DNA of 64,000 nt from Andrena cerasifolii (lineage: Eukaryota > Arthropoda > Insecta > Hymenoptera > Andrenidae), in assembly GCF_050908995.1 (NCBI RefSeq), contig NC_135130.1, positions 7,495,001 to 7,559,000 of the forward strand, read 5' to 3'. The notes under the pieces were generated by a model, which was not told where the DNA came from, searched no databases, and saw only the letters and a list, made by a program, of their open reading frames with translations. Positions 49,936 through 63,422 of this stretch are shown here, in pieces. A program made the translations under genes and the position numbers. Every line of letters starts with the position of its first letter. The stretch's first letter is position 1.

Positions 49936-50511
49936 GGGGTTATACCTAGTCAGGCGGTCGAAAAGAGGCGAATATTTGTGAATTTTTTTTGAAGAAGCGG
50001 ATGCGTATATTTTTACAAAACTTTTTGCGCTTAAAAGAGCAACATTTAAAGAACATTTGGTAATTTTTTCGAAGAAAAATATTTACGTTTATAATAAAAT
50101 AACAAGCGACATCCAAGAAGCATTTTTAAAAATTTGCTTTTGCGGTGAGCACAGCCATTCGGAACCAGATTATCTAAAATCAAAAAACAAAAAAGATTTC
50201 GTTAGTATATTAATGTATCCTCTGATGGACGGAGGGAATTTCCGAAATATTAATTTAAAACAGAAAGGCGGCTATTTAAAGGTTCCGAATGGCTGTGCTC
50301 ACCGCAAAAGCAAATTTTTAAAAATGCTTCTTGGATGTCGCTTGTTATTTTATTATAAACGTAAACATTTTTCCACGCAAAAATTACCAAATGTTCTTTA
50401 AATGTTGCTCCTTTAAGTGCAAAAAGTTCTGTAAGGATATATGCTTCCGCTTTTTAAAAAAAAATTCACAAACATTCGCCTCTTTTCGGCCGCCTGACTA
50501 GGTATAACCCC
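49936..50511. mobile_element. TTAA-flanked palindromic MITE, family 1 copy 2 (deleted)
   Basis: TTAA lies at 49932-49935 and 50512-50515, with ends GGGGTTATACCTAGTCAGGC and its inverse. The left arm is full length, but the sequence jumps at about 50281 from the GGCGGCTATTTAAAG segment directly into the right arm at GGTTCCGAATGGCTGTG. The loop and inner right arm are lost, so the element is 576 bp instead of ~746. A 114-codon frame (50057-50401) runs across the junction and is not a gene. Confidence 0.9.
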
Positions 50512-50515
50512 TTAA

Positions 50516-52164
50516 ATCCTGCTGCAGACAATTCGTCGAAAATATATTCGTGATTTTGGCATTGCTTTGGTATTGAATTTCACGGCATGTCCTTCTTTAT
50601 TATATAGGAAAGGAGGCCTCCTCTTGATAGAGTTCGTACGTGTATAAGATGAGAATTTTAAATGGGATTGCTAAGTTTGGTCTCCTCCCGAACTTTCGGT
50701 TAATTTCCTTAACTTTTGTTTGGCACAGTTCTTAAAATAACACAGGCTTGAGAAAGCACAGAAAGATATATCTCCAGGAATATCTGTTTGCAGAGCACGT
50801 CTGACAATAGCCAGCCCATCTCCCCTGTTCCAGTAGTACAGATCAATCATATCTTCTCGTATCTCGTTATCTCGTAATTTCTTCATAACTCTAGCAATTT
50901 TTCAAGCAATGTTTCCTCGGACGAGCAAAAGCTCCTCGTGCAGGCAAAACTTTATTATCAATCCCATACAAAATTCTCGAATCCCTTGCCCCCTAATGAG
51001 TTTTAATAAAACTCATTCCATCACCGACATTAAATTTCAATTCGATACTGATATCTTTATATTTTTTTTACTAAACTCACGAACGAACTACAACAGAACT
51101 TTTTCGAAATATTTCGAGCCGCAGTATATCTTTGAGCGGCGACAAGTTGCTACCACAGCGTTTTAGGGTTGAAGCACTCAATGCATACGGTTTCCTTTAA
51201 TGTCGGGTGCTGCATAAATTCTGAGACTCTGAAAGACAAAATGTAAGGGGATGCTCGACACGCAGCGGCTACAAACGTACCACACACTTGAATCTTCAAC
51301 AAGCCATGAAAAAAGCGGGAAGAACGCGACAGACACAAAGCAGAGATTACCAGAGTGCCTGTTCCAAAGTCCTCCTACCCTTTTTTCCCCCCTCGAATCG
51401 TGCGTCTCGTTCGCCTTTCATCGTTTCGCGAGTGCTTTCACGGCGGGCCGCATTAACATTTAAACTTTCTGTTTCCTGCGTCGTAACTGGCGTTCTGAGA
51501 GGGGTCGTTCATTAAAATCGCCGACGTCAAGGGAGGGGGCGCTGTAACATTTCAGGAGGTCCCGGCGTATTTGAATATTCCTTGGAAATTAGCATTCGTT
51601 CACTGGGGAACTTTGTCTTCTGCAAGTTTAACGGCACGATTTCAATTAAACTTATATTGGATAACTCTCGAGCTGCACCGCGCCCAATCGTCTCTGAAAA
51701 TTTCACTTGCCGGAACGGCCTTGCGAATATCGTCCTCGCCTTCGTTTTTAACGTTTCGACAACTTCGCCTCGACGGAAATGGAGACAGAAATGGAAGCTT
51801 CTGGCGCACGAAGGATGCTTGAGAATTTCTAATCTGATTAAAGGGGATGCGTTTGGGGAAAGGCGAAAATTGGCGGAATTTGGTTGGCTACGTTCTTACT
51901 TGGACCTTCGTGCGTTGAATAGTATATTATAATTTAGGTGAATGAAAGGCATTCTAGGTAATTTTAAAGGTAATTTAGGAGATCAAGACCTTCCTACCTT
52001 CGTACGTAGGTAATTAGGCACTTTAGCACTTTGATACTTCAGTGACACGGTGATTTAATTTACTCGATGCTTTCTTGTCCCAGTATTTTCGCGAGTGAAT
52101 ATATTACTATCTTTTGAGCTGCAGAATTTTCTAGCTTCGTAATTCACCGATACTGGGGCAGCTC
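50516..52164. other. no gene recognised
   Basis: This is unique sequence, GC-moderate from 51350 to 51900. The two overlapping frames at 51571-51822 and 51582-51932 lack family features. Confidence 0.5.
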
Positions 52165-52166
52165 TA

Positions 52167-52699
52167 CAGGGGGTGGCCAAATTATTAAACACAAAACATT
52201 TTCGTCAATTTTTGGGATCATTTTAAAATGGATTTAATACGATTAAAAAAAAAATAAATTGACAACTAAAGGCTCCGAAAGGAAACTTTCTTAGCTTTCC
52301 AAAACACTCATGAAAATTTGTCTACGATCATGAGTTCGCAAGTTACAGGTGTTCAAAGTGAAAAATACCTTTTTTGCTTTGATCGCGAATAACTCGGTCA
52401 ATAAAAATCATAAAATAAAACCAAAAAACGAAATTGAAGAGAAATGTTTGCTCTACAAGAGCCCTTCGTTGGATTTACCGGAAAACAATTCTTTTGGCCC
52501 GTGCACACGTTCAAACTAGGCAGAAATTTCCGATGAAAAAAAATTGGGTGCTTGATTCAAAAACTAGAAACTTCAAGCGTTAAAATGTCTTCCTTAAATA
52601 TTTTGCGACCATTTTTCGTAGAGATATAGCCATTCCATTACTTAAACTTACAAAATCTCAAATCTTTTTGTTCGAGTATAATAATTTGGCCATCCACTG
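52167..52699. mobile_element. Tc1/mariner-type MITE
   Basis: The ends are CAGGGGGTGGCCAAATTATT and the inverse ...AATAATTTGGCCATCCACTG, with TA on each side (52165-52166 and 52700-52701). It is 533 bp and AT-rich, with no transposase. The start CAGxGG with a WGGCCAAAT inner motif is typical of Tc1-like non-autonomous elements. Confidence 0.88.
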
Positions 52700-52701
52700 T
52701 A

Positions 52702-53608
52702 CAAAAAATACTAGGTAACTTAAATATTAAAAAAAAATAGTTAATGTCTTTGCAAATTCATAATGTTCCATACTCTTTCCGGAACACTTTGTTTCTTCTA
52801 TATCTTTTATTACATAATAAACGAAATTCTTAATTATTTCGAGTGTTTGTACTATAAAATAAACCAATTTAACATTACCATGCGTTTCAAATGTGTACCG
52901 TTGAATTTTACATATAAAAAATATTGGTATTTCTTGTTAGTTTCGTATCCTCTCGTTTGCTTCCAAACTCATTGCCAGGGGTTGTAATTTCCTACCCCAA
53001 ACGCCACATCTTCGAACCTCAACATCTTTTACACCCTCTATAACATTTCCTCACGCAAAGCTCCGTCATCGATACACCGCAGTCGGCGTGCGTAATCAAA
53101 ATTATCGACACTGGCATCAAGGAATATTTACATTCGCCGGAAAGCCGAGATCGAACGCCAGCAGGCAGCGCGCTTAGGCAGCCACATTTGATTCGTAGTT
53201 CGCGCGTTATTTAGCCGGCTGCATTCGGCTGGCAAGCAGGGGTTGTAACGCTTAATTGAATCGGACGTTCGCAAAGCCATGGCGGGTAAAGTCAAATTGA
53301 ACGAGGTACTGCTTGTCCGCGTGTATCTAAACAAAGCTTTGTTTGTCAGGCTGCTTTATTCACCAGCAGCCTGTCCGCCGTGTCGTCCGATCCTATCGGC
53401 GATGAATAGTCTTCCGCATGCCTGCTCAGCGCAGAACGGTGGCCGAGTGGCAGGGAACGTAGGCCCAGTTCGCCGCGACTAGGATTTTCAAATTACAAAA
53501 TTTCGGGTGACGTCTGATAATTCTTTCTCGTGAAAATCGGGTCGAATCAGGTGGTCAACATTCGTTATTACATTCGGGAAAATACTTGTGACTAGACGAT
53601 GGGGCTGT
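52702..53608. other. no gene recognised
   Basis: This is AT-rich then GC-moderate unique sequence. Nothing was recognised. Confidence 0.5.
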
Positions 53609-53826
53609 GTTCATGCGCACCAACGGCCGGCGAATTTCGCGCGGCGTGATGGTCGAGCATGCATAACTGCTAAATTTATGGTTAGAAATTAATGAAAAAA
53701 AAACTGCAGCTTCCTCAAAGATGCATTGAAACATGGTCCAAATTTCAGATGAATCGGAACGCTGATTTCTTAAAAAAAAATTCCTAAATTTTGGCTATAT
53801 TTTTAGTCCAAAGAATAGGATTCCCC
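53609..53826. mobile_element. solo arm of TTAA-type family 3
   Basis: About 218 bp match the left arm of the element at 46058 in inverse orientation: ACATGGTCCAAATTTCAGAT, GAATCGGAACGCTGATTTC and the end AATAGGATTCCCC followed by TTAA (53827-53830). The other arm is absent, so this is a half element left by deletion. Confidence 0.8.
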
Positions 53827-53830
53827 TTAA

Positions 53831-54315
53831 GAAGGGATCCCGAGTTTCGAGTGACACAGGTACCTTCGCTGACGATGGTTACGATTGATTCGCGATTACG
53901 CTGATCCCGTTTCCATTGATCCGTAAATGTGCTTGGGATGGAGGAGGTAGCGGCGATTGGAGTGTCTGGGTTAGGTTTCGGTTAGGTCTGTCTGACTGCG
54001 GTTATTAAGAGATTATCGACACGCGTGATTCGTTAGAAGTAGACCTATTTCCTCTGGACTTCATCCAGCAATGATATCTACGAAGAAAGGGGCCGCTCGT
54101 TCTTAGCTTCTAATATCCTCTCGTGCTTCTTCTCGATTATTCCTTGACGACCCTTGGAGAACCGTGAAATTGGGGATAATGATAGTTCTTGCCTTCCCTG
54201 CAGCGGTGCAGTAATTGTTTATATGCTGGGCTCAGTGCTGTGTGCATTCCAAGGCGACTACCCTTATTTCATGTATTTTATCCAAATAAAACTATGCTGC
54301 AGCTCCCTTCGTTTA
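53831..54315. other. no gene recognised
   Basis: This is unique sequence between two TTAA-type elements. Confidence 0.5.
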
Positions 54316-54319
54316 TTAA

Positions 54320-55064
54320 GGGGTTATGCCTAGTCAGGCGGTCGAAAAGAGGCGAATAATTGTGATTTTTTTTTGAAGAAGCGGGTGCGTATATTTTTAC
54401 AGAACTTTTTGCGTTTAAAAGAGCAACATTTAAAGAACATTGGGTAATTTTTTCGTAGAAAAATATTTATGTTTATAATAAAATAACACGCGACATCCAA
54501 AAAGCATTTTTAAAAATTTGGTTTTGCGGTGAGTATTGCCATTCGGAACCAGATTATCTAAAATCAAAAAACAAAAAAGATTTCGTTAGTATATTAATGT
54601 ATCCTCAGGATGATGGACAGAATTTTCGGAAATATTAAGTTAAAACAAAATGGCGGCTATTTAAAGTTGAAATCCTGATTTTTCGCGTAATTTTTGCAGG
54701 AAAAATCAGGATTTCAACTTTAAATAGCCGCCATTTTGTTTTAACTTAATATTTCGGAAAATTCTCTCCGTCAACCTGAGGATACATTAATATACTAACG
54801 AAATCTTTTTTGTTTTTTGATTTTAGATAATCTGGTTCCGAATGGCAGTGCTCACCGCAAAACCAAATTTTTAAAAATGCTTCTTGGATGTCGCATGTTA
54901 TTTTATTATAAACTTAAATATTTTTCTACAAAAAAATTATCAAATGTTCTTTAAATATTGCTCTTTAAAACGCAAAAAGTTTTGTAAAATTATACGCTTC
55001 CGCTTCTTCAAAAAAAAATCACAAATATTCGCCTCTTTTCGGCCGCCTGACTAGGTATAACCCC
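54320..55064. mobile_element. TTAA-flanked palindromic MITE, family 1 copy 3
   Basis: TTAA lies at 54316-54319 and 55065-55068, with ends GGGGTTATGCCTAGTCAGGC and its inverse. It is 745 bp, with a short asymmetric loop (about 54680-54700) reading TCGCGTAATTTTTGCAGG. The same loop appears reverse-complemented in copy 1 at 1034, which shows the orientation difference. The arms remain highly similar, suggesting relatively recent insertion or arm homogenisation. Confidence 0.92.
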
Positions 55065-55068
55065 TTAA

Positions 55069-57678
55069 CAAAACTTTGGTTACTTAACAGTTGAAAACGA
55101 TTTACTACTATTGAGTGATAAATGGCGAAATTTTTAGTGGTGTAATTTAATAAATAAATACCTCGTAATATTTTATTTCCGTACTCCCTCTTCTTTTCTT
55201 ACCGTTTCTAATTCCACACCCCCAAATTCCCCGCAGCAGCGACACATATCTTTCAATCGAGGATAGAAAGATGGATCCAGGTATCCACTTCGAACTTTGA
55301 TTATAAAAATACGTAGCCGATGGAAGTTCCGTGTTCCACATCGGAACACCGGAATCCCAGAAGATATACTGTCAGAAACCCCTTCGTCTTGATTGCGCGG
55401 TTGTCGTGTATTCGACGTCTGAGAGCTCGAAAATGGTGTTCCTTCGCAAACAGAGAAGCAGCGCGGAGCAAACAGTCGGGAATAAATAGAGACGGTGATT
55501 TCATAAAGCGAGAGTGAATTAAAGAGCTTTTCCCAATTTTCATATTTTATTTCTCACAACCTCGGAGAGTCGGAGCGCAGCAGCGTTAAGGGTTGCGCAA
55601 ACTTCCGATTGTTTTCCCGCAGGATTCGCCGAGACGCCGCGGGATAAAGATCAACCTCGCTTTGGGGCAATCGGATGCAATTATTCCCTTGGCTCTGGAA
55701 TTGGGGAGAAGGGTGTACCGGGGTTGCGCGATTTAAAATAGGAAAGGACGGGGGCAGCCGAGTGTGGTATTATGATAATCTGCGAAGAGTGTCCCGGATA
55801 AAAGAGAAACCTTGCGTTTCGGTAATTGGACGGGGAATGTGTGGTTCTTTTAAATGTTTGCGTTAAAGAGACCAGACTTTAATTACACAATGGGCGCGCC
55901 GATGAATACGAAATTTAACGACCAGCTTCGTTTACGGATTAAATCTGGTTTACGAAAATGTCGCCTCCACGAGATAATTAAAGAGCGCTGCTTGAGTGAA
56001 GAACTTGGCGGCTCCTACGGCTGGGCGAAAGTTTAATTAAATATTAAATAAACATCCTGAACGGGACAGCTTTATAGCCTACGTGTAATCAATTTATGAT
56101 AAACTGTGAATGGGGCGTGGGAGAGGCTGAGGCCGGGGGTTATTTAAACTTGCAAGGAAATAAACTTAGAGATTTGAAAGAAGAGACGTATAAAATGTTT
56201 GGAGATATTTTATACAGATAATTGTGAATCAATTCACTTTACGCAGGAACTATGTAGCAGGTGGGAGTAAAATAGAAATGCAAGCGAATTGAGATTTTTG
56301 GGGATAATTGTTAAGGCCTGAGAAAATTTGAAATAGTTGGAGACAGAATACTAGAAACTGAAATATTTTCATAAGCAAATACTGTTTGAAAATACTATTT
56401 CATTTAAGGCTTAAATGAACTACTACTTGAAAGTACTATTTGGTCGAAATATTATTATTTGAAATACTATTTTCCTACATTTCAATGAAATACTAATTTC
56501 AAAATATTGTTGGTATGAGTTAGTATTAAAATTTGAAATACTATTTCCTTATGTAACTACTACTTCAAAGAAAAGTATATTTATCAAATCCTGTATCACT
56601 CGAAGAAATAATATTTCTTTCTACTTATCTATTTTCAGAAACCAGCTTTCCCTAGCCCTGATAAACCCTGTTGTTTAAATTGAACAACCCCTTCTTATTT
56701 CTCGATTGAACCTAGTACTATAATATTTTGATTAACGAGCAACTATTAAAATGCTGTTCCACTCCTGTGATAAGGGGCGCAGAGGAATTGTACGAATTAG
56801 CCAATCGAAGGATTCGAGTAATTACTCTTGTACACTTCTCCACAAATTCATACGAAATGCTCGGAACTGCCGGAAGGATAACGAAAGTGTGATGGAGGCC
56901 GACGAAGATAGGACGAAGAAACGTCAGTTCACAAACGAGGGCAACGTTGAGTAGGGCAGACATAAAGCGTCAAAAAGCAGTGATAAGAGAGGAGGGCCTG
57001 CAGGCGTTCCTCTCCAGTGGCTAACTCGGTTAATTACTCACGACGATTCTAGCTCATTGCTGTTCGATAAATCCGGTTCACCCCAGGGATCCTGCTAATC
57101 GCTTTTTTCCACGCATACCATTCAAGCGCGTCCAACGTTTCGTAACACCGACACAGCACCCCCATTTTTTTTTTCAAATTCGACTTGCCAGATCTGCATT
57201 GCCAATTGCTACCGATCGATCCCACGTTTTCAGATTTCATTTGCCCCTGTGTGTTTCTCCCCCCCTTTTTTTAACGAGATAGGATTCTATTCTGCCACGG
57301 GGATGGAAAATGCAAACGATACCGAGGGAATTTGGAGCGGAAAGGACACGCGATAACGATAGATTTTCCTTCCTCTGTATGAAGGATTTTCGAGCTGTTT
57401 TGAACGATTTCGAACGAACAAGTTTCTAATTGGAGAGGTTTGGTCACCATGTGATGTTGTATTTTCGGGGAAAATGTTTGGAGCGATTTTATGATCAATG
57501 CTTGGTTCTATTACTTCTTTCTCGTCGGAGAAAGTTGCTAATCAGTGTTACAAGTTTATGGGAGAGACATAGAGAGAAAAATAAATTGAAATTATCGAGC
57601 CCATGTTGTCTTCGAATTGGGGACGCGCCTTTAACTGGTTAATAAGATACTGGAAGGGAAAATGAGCAAAGAACAAAG
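55069..57678. other. no gene recognised; diverged GAAATACTATTTC-rich segment
   Basis: The segment 56340-56590 contains about six diverged copies of GAAATACTATTTC or its variants, perhaps the remains of a palindromic repeat. A pyrimidine-rich acceptor-like site (TTTTCCCGCAG at ~55622) is followed by a 38-codon frame, but no partner exon was found. Otherwise nothing was recognised. Confidence 0.45.
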
Positions 57679-57682
57679 TTAA

Positions 57683-58511
57683 GGGCACTCCCCGGTCAAA
57701 TCGCGCGAGAACATAGGTGACATTTATGATTTTTTATAGAAAAAAGTATATAATGCATGGGTCTAAAACTTTTTGCAGTTTATTCCGATACAAATGTAGA
57801 GTGTAAAATAATTTTTTTATTTAATTTTTGCCCACCCCTGCCTCTGATATGCATTGCGTGCTGCATGGTTGTAAAAATAACTGGTCTGGACTATCGCCAC
57901 GATAACTTTAGACAAGATCATCCAAAATTAAATACCCAAAGATATTCCTTAATTACATATGTCTGGTTATCGCGCCACCCTCGGGCAGTGTTAAGAAACA
58001 ACTGGGCGATAATTGCCATATGTTTAAACGATAAGGCCCCGAAACATCGGTTTTTTCACACAAAAGTGTTTCTTAAAAAAAAATTGAGAGTATGAAAATT
58101 CGGAATAGAGGGTAGCGCGGAAGCCAGTGTAATTGCGAGTAGATCCCGTTTGAATTTTTAGAATCGGTCAAGAATTGCATTTTTTATCGTGGCGATAGTG
58201 CGTGAAAAATTGTTTCGAGAAAATCGTATTTAAAGTGACGGGGACTTGCCCGTGAGTTCCCTATTTTCCATGCATTTATTCGATTCAAACAAAAATTGAT
58301 TTTTAGATCAATGAATGTATTATTAATTAAAAGAAAACTCGCATTTTTATCTATTATACCTGCATCACAATCCATCTTCAAAAAACGCCTATTTTTAAGG
58401 CCGTCACACTGTTGATTCCCCCGAGCTTTAAAATTTTACCTGGCCATTTTTGAGATGTGGGATGAAAATATGCAAACAAAAATTTCTTGACGTTTTGACC
58501 GGGGAGGGCCC
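57683..58511. mobile_element. TTAA-flanked palindromic MITE, family 5
   Basis: TTAA lies at 57679-57682 and 58512-58515. The ends are GGGCACTCCCCGGTCAAAT and the inverse of GGGCCCTCCCCGGTCAAAA. The arms are more diverged than in family 1 but share GACTATCGCCACGATAA (57889) with its inverse near 58188. It is 829 bp. A 112-codon frame (57757-58095) lies inside, is not similar to anything I recognise and overlaps the inverted arms. Confidence 0.8.
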
Positions 58512-58837
58512 TTAATTATTTAGTTATTCAATGCATTGGGAATCTAGCCTTTTCGTATAACATTACAAGCATACATTCTGCACCTAAAAACTTAGATTTT
58601 AAGAGCTTCCGAAAACATGGAGGATTATGTTACACCCTTAATTCTCAAACCTAACCCAGACCTTTTTATTATAGAGGGGGAAAATGCATTTACGCATACC
58701 CCGACATTTGATGTCGAGGTTATGTGGGACTACCCGCAGAAATTGCGGACTACCCACTAAAAACCCCCTCTGACGCCCTCCACGGGCAGGCCCCAGGGCG
58801 GTGCCCGGAACTTCTGACGTAGTACGTCGGGTGCCGC

Positions 58838-58922
58838 TAAGACCTAGCCCAGACTTAACCCAGACCTAATCCAGACCTAATCCAATCCTAACCCAGACCT
58901 ACCCCAGGCCTAACCTATGCCG
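58838..58922. repeat. degenerate CTAACCCAGAC tandem repeat
   Basis: Six to seven units of an 11-12-bp repeat (CTAACCCAGAC, CTAATCCAGAC, CTACCCCAGGC) occur in tandem, with one further unit near 58650. The complement contains GGTTAG-type motifs but is not a telomeric TTAGG array. Confidence 0.75.
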
Positions 58923-60760
58923 TAAAGCTCCCTTAAAAATGAGAAAACTCTGCAGAGATCCTCATCGATAATAATTGCTCCGAAACATAATCCGCTCCCA
59001 AGTAGCACTATACGGCATTATTCTGCCATAATTTCTAAGAGTACAACAACGTACAAGCTACCATAATAATCCCCAAGTCTTGGTAAGCAGCTAATCCCCA
59101 AACGCCATTACCAGACGCGGCAGCGTTTAGTTTCCAACCTACCACAACCTCCCTCTATTCACAATCATTCACATCCTTTCCCACTGAATATCAATTCACC
59201 CCCTCGTTCATTCCCCGAGGGAGCATCGGGCGAGAGAAGAAAGACCGTTGACCCAGAATCTCGAATCCCGAATCGATGGCCGCGTGGACTCTTTGAAGTC
59301 GCATGGAAAAAGGGGAAACCAGGTTAGGGTGAAAGGAGTAATCCTTCGGTGTATCGATGAACGAGAAATCGCAGCCAACGGGACCCTCGGCCCAAGGGCG
59401 ACCGGAAACGGACGACCTGCAACGAGTCGACCCAGCGGAGGGGTGGGGTGGCCGGGGGGTTGCGTTGTTATCCGTTGAAATCTAGGTTATGAGCGCTAGG
59501 GCAGGCCGCGAGGGAAAATCGAACCGTGGAGGGTTGGACACGCTGCCAGTACAAGAGTAACTCACCCCCATTTTTCCCCCCTCGCCCTTCGTCCCGCCGC
59601 TGTCCGTCCCATCTGGTGTCCCTGTTCATTACTAGCCGTGCCAGCGACTCGGCGGGGGTTGTTACAGCGACCTGAGTGAAAGAAATTGCATTGGCGGGGG
59701 TCGATGACGCGAGGGGTGCAAGCGAGGCGGGACGGAGTGGTCGCCTCTTGTTCAATGAAATATTCGGGCCCCGAGTTTCGAAATAATGGAATTGCATTGG
59801 ATGGGGTGACTTCCCTGTGCATCGTTAAAGGGCGACGTTGATGGGGCGACGAATCTTGTTTGCAGGGGCAGCTTCGTTAGGGGATGCTGCGTTGCGAACA
59901 GATAGGGTTGTCTTTCACCTGTTCAAGACACTAAAAACTTTGTTATCAACACTTCGATGCCTCGCGTTGCGCAAAGTTCTCATTGCCTTGAGCAAGTGTC
60001 AAAAATCCTGAGATAAAGTTTGAACATTGTAGAATATACGCCCATCGTTGAATGTTGACATTTAAAGCGTCATCGTGGTTAAACAAAAAATTTTAAGCAA
60101 TAAGAGTTCCGACGAAAAGTTTTTTGCTTGAAGAATTGCAGGGTGAATTTCACCCAATGTGACAACCGAGGGTTAAAAAAGGAATCACCTCGCAGGAATA
60201 TACGTTTCTCGTCTCACACGTAACAATTTATAGAAACGCTAAAAAATTTCTACTACTTCAAACTATCATTGAGTTGTACTACTTGGAGAAATGTTAGTCC
60301 GCTATGTCTGACCCATACAGAGTCGAACTACTGTGCCTGAAAAAATGTAAATTTCACAAGAGAAGCAGTTTAAAATTTGAAACTAAAATATATAACTATT
60401 GTGCTACATGGAATCTACATATTTGTGGGGGAAAAAATCGAAATTCAAGCAGCGAAATTTCGCGGCGATTTATTTTTCGTTTCGCGCGACTCCCGTCGAT
60501 GTTCGCCGACCGCTGTCAGTTAGTTAAGTGAAAGTGCAGCTCTAATTCGCGCGATAGCTGCCGGGTGATGTCAAAAAAGTGTCACGCTCGCTGGAGCAAT
60601 GCTCCCTTATGACTTCCGAGCGTTTTAACCGATTTACAACTGCGATTCGATTTACGCAAGCCTCGTAATGAATACGTTCCATTCTGTTGCGTGCAATACC
60701 GCCGCTATTTTTACCGGCCTCCGTCAAAAGCTGCTGAACGTCGCCCTTCCTTTTTCCACC

Positions 60761-60796
60761 CCCTCTCTCTCCCTCTCTCTCTCTCCTTTTTTTTTT
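60761..60796. repeat. (CT)n microsatellite followed by T-run
   Basis: CTCTCTCTCC-type repeats are followed by ten T. The purine-rich complement creates the spurious frame 60542-60880. Confidence 0.85.
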
Positions 60797-62279
60797 ATTA
60801 GAATCGGAGATCAGGCCGGATTTCATTGCGCGGTTTAATCTTCCTCTCTCCGGTTCTGCGTACGAATGAAACGTTTTCATTTGCCTCGTACCCGAAGGTA
60901 TCGGCTTTTCATTCAGCGTATTTAATTACATACTAACGGAGCCAGGCTGTATTCATAAAGGCCAACGGGTAAACGGAACACGGATTTTCATTATCACAGC
61001 CGATCAAAATAAGCGATTCTTAATGCAATCCCTGTTAGCTGAAACTGCGCGTGTTTCCCGCGAATCTCGCGCTCTTTCGTTTCCCTTTCTAAATTCTTTC
61101 CTCCAAAGTGCTGTTCCTTTTTATTTATGGAAGAAGGATTTCACGGAATTCTGGTTTATGAAGCGACTTGTTGATGAAAAAAGTGGTGCAACAAAGTATC
61201 GAATTTTTCTGGCAATGTTTTTGACACGCTTTGAATTTTTGCTTCAAAATGGTAACTCCTACACTGCTCTTTATCTTCCTGTATCGCACCCACTTCTTGG
61301 GGCACAAATCTTCCTTCTACGAAAATGAATTCGAAGACTCTGATATTTAAATTATCCTAGGATGTTTGCGAGGAGACAAGCGAAAGAGGAACCAAGCATT
61401 GATTTGGGAGGGAATGTGCTAAATGCTTTACAAAAATCGTGGCACTGGCTTCGCTTCACCAGCGACGTTAGATCTATAACGTAATCGATGAGCCGTCTCC
61501 TTCACGCTGACTTGAATAATTAACAAGTGCTGCCCGGAAGAAAAAGATATTCCGGCGGGATCTCTGGTATCAAAGCACCACTGCATGCTTCGAATGCTAA
61601 TTCGATGTCGTTCCGTGCGTGAACTTCCCACTCGACGAATCCGTTTGTGGGAATTCCGCGAGCGAGCAGCTATCACGTAATTCGAGTCATCGTGATGAAT
61701 TCGAGCTCTCCAGGCAAGGATTATAACCACGATTCACCGTGCAACGAAAGCTCTGATATTCGCTAATTATGCAACGTGCATGAAAGTGGATGTGCGCAAA
61801 AAGTGGCTGGCTTCTGGCTTCAAAGTCGGATTCTATGCGTTTCAGCTGCTGGAAAACGTAAATACTTTCAAGGGAGATACGAGTATTCCGAATGCTCTCG
61901 ATATTTATGGTGAAAACGTTTTTCCAAGTAACTGCACAGAATTACTTTTTCTGTAGTTTTTCAATCCGTGGTTACGTAAGTCATTCAGTTTTGATTCTCC
62001 TACTGGAAGTCACATCCCCTGGTTCTGTCTTCGTTCGGTGACTTTTCGATCTTCTCGTTACGAATAGGCATTTCGTGTAGGGTTTTTGATACTTGCCGGG
62101 TTCAAAGTTGGTTTATTGGTTAATAGTTTCTTTTGCTGGGAAATGGTAGATTTACTGATGTTATTGCTGTGAGTAATTAATTTATAAATATTTATAGATA
62201 TATAAGAACTGTAGCGAAGTATTGAGTTACTTTAATTTTCACGTGCTCTAATCCTTTCATCCCCCAATTCTGTATTAAT

Positions 62280-62960
62280 TAAATTTCACAATAGTAATCG
62301 TTTCCTTTTCTGGATCCTCTCATTTCCAATTATTCAACTATCTAATTTAATTCTCCAATTTTATAATCCTAAAATCCATTTTCCAATCCTCCACTTCTCG
62401 ATTAATTAACTTTCCCAAGCCTAATTGTTTCATTTCCCCAATTCTCCAACTATTCAATTTCTTAATCCAATTCTTCAATCCCTCAATTTTTTAACTCTGC
62501 AATTTTGTAATCCTAAAATCCATTTTCCAATCCTCCACTTCTCGATTAATTAACTTTCCCAAGCCTAATTGTTTCATTTCCCCAATTCTTCAACTATTCA
62601 ATTTCTTAATCTCCCAATTCTTCAATCCCTCAATTTTTTAACTCTGCAAGTTTGTAATCCTAAAATCCATTTTCCAATCCTCCACTTCTCGATTAATTAA
62701 CTTTCCCAAGCCTAATTGTTTCATTTCCCCAATTCTCCAACTATTCAATTTCTTAATCTCCCAATTCTTCAATCTCTCAATTTTTTAATTCTGCAATTTT
62801 GTAATCCTAAAGTCCATTTTCTAATCCTCCAATTCTCTCTTAATTAAACTTTCCAACCCCAAAATTGTTCATTTCTCCAATTCTCCAATCTCGACCTATT
62901 CAAATTCCTAGTCCCTCAATGCCTCAATTTTCTAATTTGTGTCTAACTCTGTAATCCTAA
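62280..62960. repeat. minisatellite with ~147-bp period
   Basis: Tandem units, each starting near TAATCCTAAAATCCATTTTCC, occur at about 62363, 62508, 62655, 62802 and 62952, a period of 145-150 bp. The middle units are nearly identical and the outer ones diverge. The strand is strongly pyrimidine-rich, with short CAATTCT/CCAATT submotifs that suggest the 147-bp unit itself grew from a shorter repeat. No coding content. Confidence 0.92.
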
Positions 62961-63422
62961 ATTTATAAATTATTCAATCCCCCGATTCCCCAACTCGCTA
63001 TTTCCCGATCTCCCAAAGCCCCACATCGCCAATTTCGAATCCTCCAGTTCTTTGAGGCACGGATTTCATTACGCACGGTAAACTGCATTAAAATTTACAG
63101 CGAATATGCTTCGTTACACCAGTGGTTTCGCGTTGGTGTGAAAGATGTGAACATTAAAAGGCGCGTGGATTATTAACCGCTCAGCTGCTAATGAATTCGA
63201 TTTCCGTCTGGATTTTAATTACCGAGGCGTTTATTAAGCGTCACATCGCTTCGCGGGCAGGGATATATTAAATAAATATACCGGAGTAATCGACCAAAGT
63301 TTAATTTTTCCTCTTTGCGTTCCACGCTTATCGTACAAATGTATTTTCAATTAAATATACAGCGCTACCCCAGAGGTGAACGATCCAGCCTGCAAACGAT
63401 ATTTGTGCAGTGCATAATATAG

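Larger units (their letters stand above)
58516..62280. other. 3.8 kb without a recognised gene
   Basis: Mixed composition, with CpG-rich patches at 58780-58860 and 59250-59800. A CT-rich microsatellite lies at 60761-60796. The 59468-59797 and 59562-59822 minus frames overlap and look compositional. Frame 60304-60531 has no family features. Confidence 0.45.
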